Assembly: GCF_030161115.1 (NCBI RefSeq)
Contig: NZ_BSPQ01000004.1
Coordinates: 1-64,000, forward strand
Length of the DNA: 64,000 nt
Direction: 5' to 3'
DNA from: Psychromonas marina
GTDB lineage: Bacteria; Pseudomonadota; Gammaproteobacteria; Enterobacterales; Psychromonadaceae
Both the position numbers and the translations under genes were made by a program. Under the pieces are notes generated by a model. The model made no database searches and was not told the DNA's origin. It worked only from the letters and a program-made list of their open reading frames with translations. Below are positions 62,437 through 64,000 of this stretch, piece by piece. How positions within the stretch are numbered: the first letter of the stretch is position 1; each line of letters opens with the position of its first letter.

Positions 62437-63249
62437 ATGAAAAATACACGTATTTCTCTCTTTTTAGTTTTGCCTGCGATAATTATTAGCTTCGCTTTTT
62501 TTCTTTTACCTATCGTACAGTTATTCAAGGTCTCTGTTGTTGAAGGTAACGGTATTAGCTATTGGAATATTTTAACGCAGCCGATGTATCTGAAAAGTTT
62601 GTTATCCACGGTTGGTTTATCTACCTTCGTGACGTTTGTAAGTTTAGTGATAGCGACGATTACAGGCCTTTTTCTTACTCGTTATGAATTCTGGGGCAAG
62701 CAAGTGTTGATTGCGATGTTGAGCTTTCCACTTGCCTTTCCCGGCGTTGTTATCGGCTTCTTCGTGATTATGTTAGCTGGACGGCAGGGGTTATTTGCTC
62801 AAATTGGCCTCGCGCTTGTTGGTGAGCGTTGGATGTTTGCTTATTCGATGGCCGGTTTATTTTTAGGTTATCTCTATTTCTCAATTCCCCGTGTTGTCTT
62901 AACGGTAATGGGAGCGGCAGAAAAACTGGATCAAAACTTGATTGAAGCAGGGCGATCTTTAGGCGCTAGCCGTTGGCAAATATTTTGCGATGTTACGGTG
63001 CCAACCTTAAGACCAGGGTTGATTTCTTCAGGTTCAATCTGTTTTGCTACTTCAATGGGCGCATTTGGTACTGCATTCACATTGGCAACCAATATTAATG
63101 TTTTGCCAATGACTATTTATACAGAATTTACGCTTAATGCTAATTTTGCGATGGCAGCTGCGCTGAGCTTAATTCTTGGTTTGGTTACGTGGGTATGTTT
63201 AGGGATCGCTAAGCGACAAGGTGCCGCGTCAGTTGGTATGGGTGGATAA
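62437..63249 (+). CDS. ABC transporter permease, first subunit
   Basis: A 270-residue binding-protein-dependent permease with six membrane segments. The EAA loop that contacts the ATPase is EAGRSLGASRWQIFCDVTVPTLRPG (about residues 170-194; key residues EA, G, P). It is similar to PotB/PhnU-type permeases. It lies 56 bp after the binding protein and two bases before the second permease. Confidence 0.86.
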   Translation: MKNTRISLFLVLPAIIISFAFFLLPIVQLFKVSVVEGNGISYWNILTQPMYLKSLLSTVGLSTFVTFVSLVIATITGLFLTRYEFWGKQVLIAMLSFPLAFPGVVIGFFVIMLAGRQGLFAQIGLALVGERWMFAYSMAGLFLGYLYFSIPRVVLTVMGAAEKLDQNLIEAGRSLGASRWQIFCDVTVPTLRPGLISSGSICFATSMGAFGTAFTLATNINVLPMTIYTEFTLNANFAMAAALSLILGLVTWVCLGIAKRQGAASVGMGG

Positions 63250-63251
63250 CA

Positions 63252-64000
63252 ATGAAAAAAGATAAATACTTTTACATGCAGCTTTTATTTACGTTAGCAG
63301 TATGTTCTTTCTTAATTGTGCCAGTGGTTATGTCTGCTGTTGCGGGTGTTACCAACAATTATTTTGTAGGTATCAAAAGTGGCTTTACCCTGCGCTGGGT
63401 AGAGCAAGTGTGGATGCTTTATTCGGATACTATCTGGTTAACGATGAAGATTGCGCTTGCTACGACGATGATCAACGTCATTGTTGGTGTGCCCTGTGCT
63501 TATGTCATGGCGAGCAGTAAAAGTCGCTGGGTCTCTGTTTTTGATGAGCTACTGACACTACCCATTGCGATACCTGGTATGGCAATTTCTCTGGGTATTA
63601 TCTCGGTGTACGGTGGGTTTAGTGATTTTCGTTCTAGTTGGTTCTTCATTCTAATTGGGCACGTTATTTTTACCTTGCCATTTATGGTTAAGTCAGTGCT
63701 GGCGGTATTACAAAGCTTCAACTTTAAGGTATTAGAAGAGGGAGCTGCAAGCTTAGGGGCTAGTTTCTGGCGTCGCTTCTTTGATGTGATCATTCCAAAT
63801 TGTAAAGCAGGCATTGTCGCGGGCATGTTGATGACGCTGACGCTTTCAATTGGTGAGTTCAACTTGACTTGGATGTTACATACACCACTGACAAAAACAC
63901 TACCCGTTGGTTTAGCTGACTCTTATGCGTCAATGCGTTTTGAAGTGAGCTCTGCATATACATTAATTTTTCTTTGTTTAATTTTGCCGTTATTGGTATT
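63252..64000 (+). CDS. ABC transporter permease, second subunit (cut by window edge)
   Basis: The ATG at 63252 opens a frame that runs to the window end without a stop (249 residues visible). It has membrane segments from residue 10 onward and an EAA loop EEGAASLGASFWRRFFDVIIPNCKAG (about residues 160-185; key residues EEGA, G, P). It pairs with the previous permease (PotC/PhnV-like). The ATPase gene probably lies just to the right. Confidence 0.85.
   Translation, partial: MKKDKYFYMQLLFTLAVCSFLIVPVVMSAVAGVTNNYFVGIKSGFTLRWVEQVWMLYSDTIWLTMKIALATTMINVIVGVPCAYVMASSKSRWVSVFDELLTLPIAIPGMAISLGIISVYGGFSDFRSSWFFILIGHVIFTLPFMVKSVLAVLQSFNFKVLEEGAASLGASFWRRFFDVIIPNCKAGIVAGMLMTLTLSIGEFNLTWMLHTPLTKTLPVGLADSYASMRFEVSSAYTLIFLCLILPLLV

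Overview
The window is chromosomal DNA from an A+T-rich, probably marine gammaproteobacterium. The gene order (mioC-oriC-mnmG-rsmG-parAB-atpIBEFHAGDC, gyrB-recF-dnaN-dnaA facing rpmH-rnpA-yidD-yidC-mnmE, yihD-srkA-dsbA) and the protein sequences fit the Vibrio/Shewanella/Psychromonas group. Psychromonas is my best guess, but that is inference. I see 59 protein genes (one cut by the right edge), the start of an rRNA operon, the replication origin and three structured-RNA genes. There are no tRNAs, prophages, insertion sequences or CRISPR arrays.

Layout. 1-405: promoters, leader and first bases of a 16S rRNA operon that runs leftward out of the window. 860-13150: mioC, oriC, mnmG-rsmG, parA-parB and the complete F1Fo ATP synthase operon. 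13200-20550: a PD-(D/E)XK-type protein, a divergent metallo-beta-lactamase-fold/TetR pair with twin operators, a phospholipase-D-like lipoprotein and glyQS. 20560-22130: three parS centromere sites, a 7-bp tandem repeat and avtA. 22280-26780: a catechol-type siderophore ABC importer and a PACE-family efflux protein. 26800-37250: the dnaA replication cluster and the rpmH-mnmE cluster. 37477-38442: a porin.

38460-40690 is the most striking segment. It has no protein genes but holds three tandem, separately promoted copies of a CsrB-type regulatory RNA. Each copy carries about 28-30 GGA motifs, many as AGGATG in hairpin loops, ends in the same terminator, and has a shared upstream UvrY/GacA-like element. 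Such RNAs sequester the translational regulator CsrA. Three in tandem, with two sharing an identical 3' two-thirds, suggests recent duplication or gene conversion.

40750-60680: mostly housekeeping and redox genes (yfcH, pabA, argD, glpX, agcS, coaA, dsbA, srkA, ccoG, aroE, scsB/scsD). Oddities here are an internally duplicated YihD, a lipoprotein with an HELAH metal motif, a pilin-like protein with a damaged processing site and a kinase-like protein beside coaA with a non-standard P-loop. 60680-64000: a long regulatory gap with a perfect 16-bp inverted repeat and a 10-bp tandem repeat, then a binding protein and two permeases of an ABC importer cut by the window edge.

Taken together, the first 33 kb is a replication and segregation hub: oriC, parAB, several parS sites and dnaA. 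The rRNA operon and the ATP synthase operon are both transcribed away from oriC, in line with replication.
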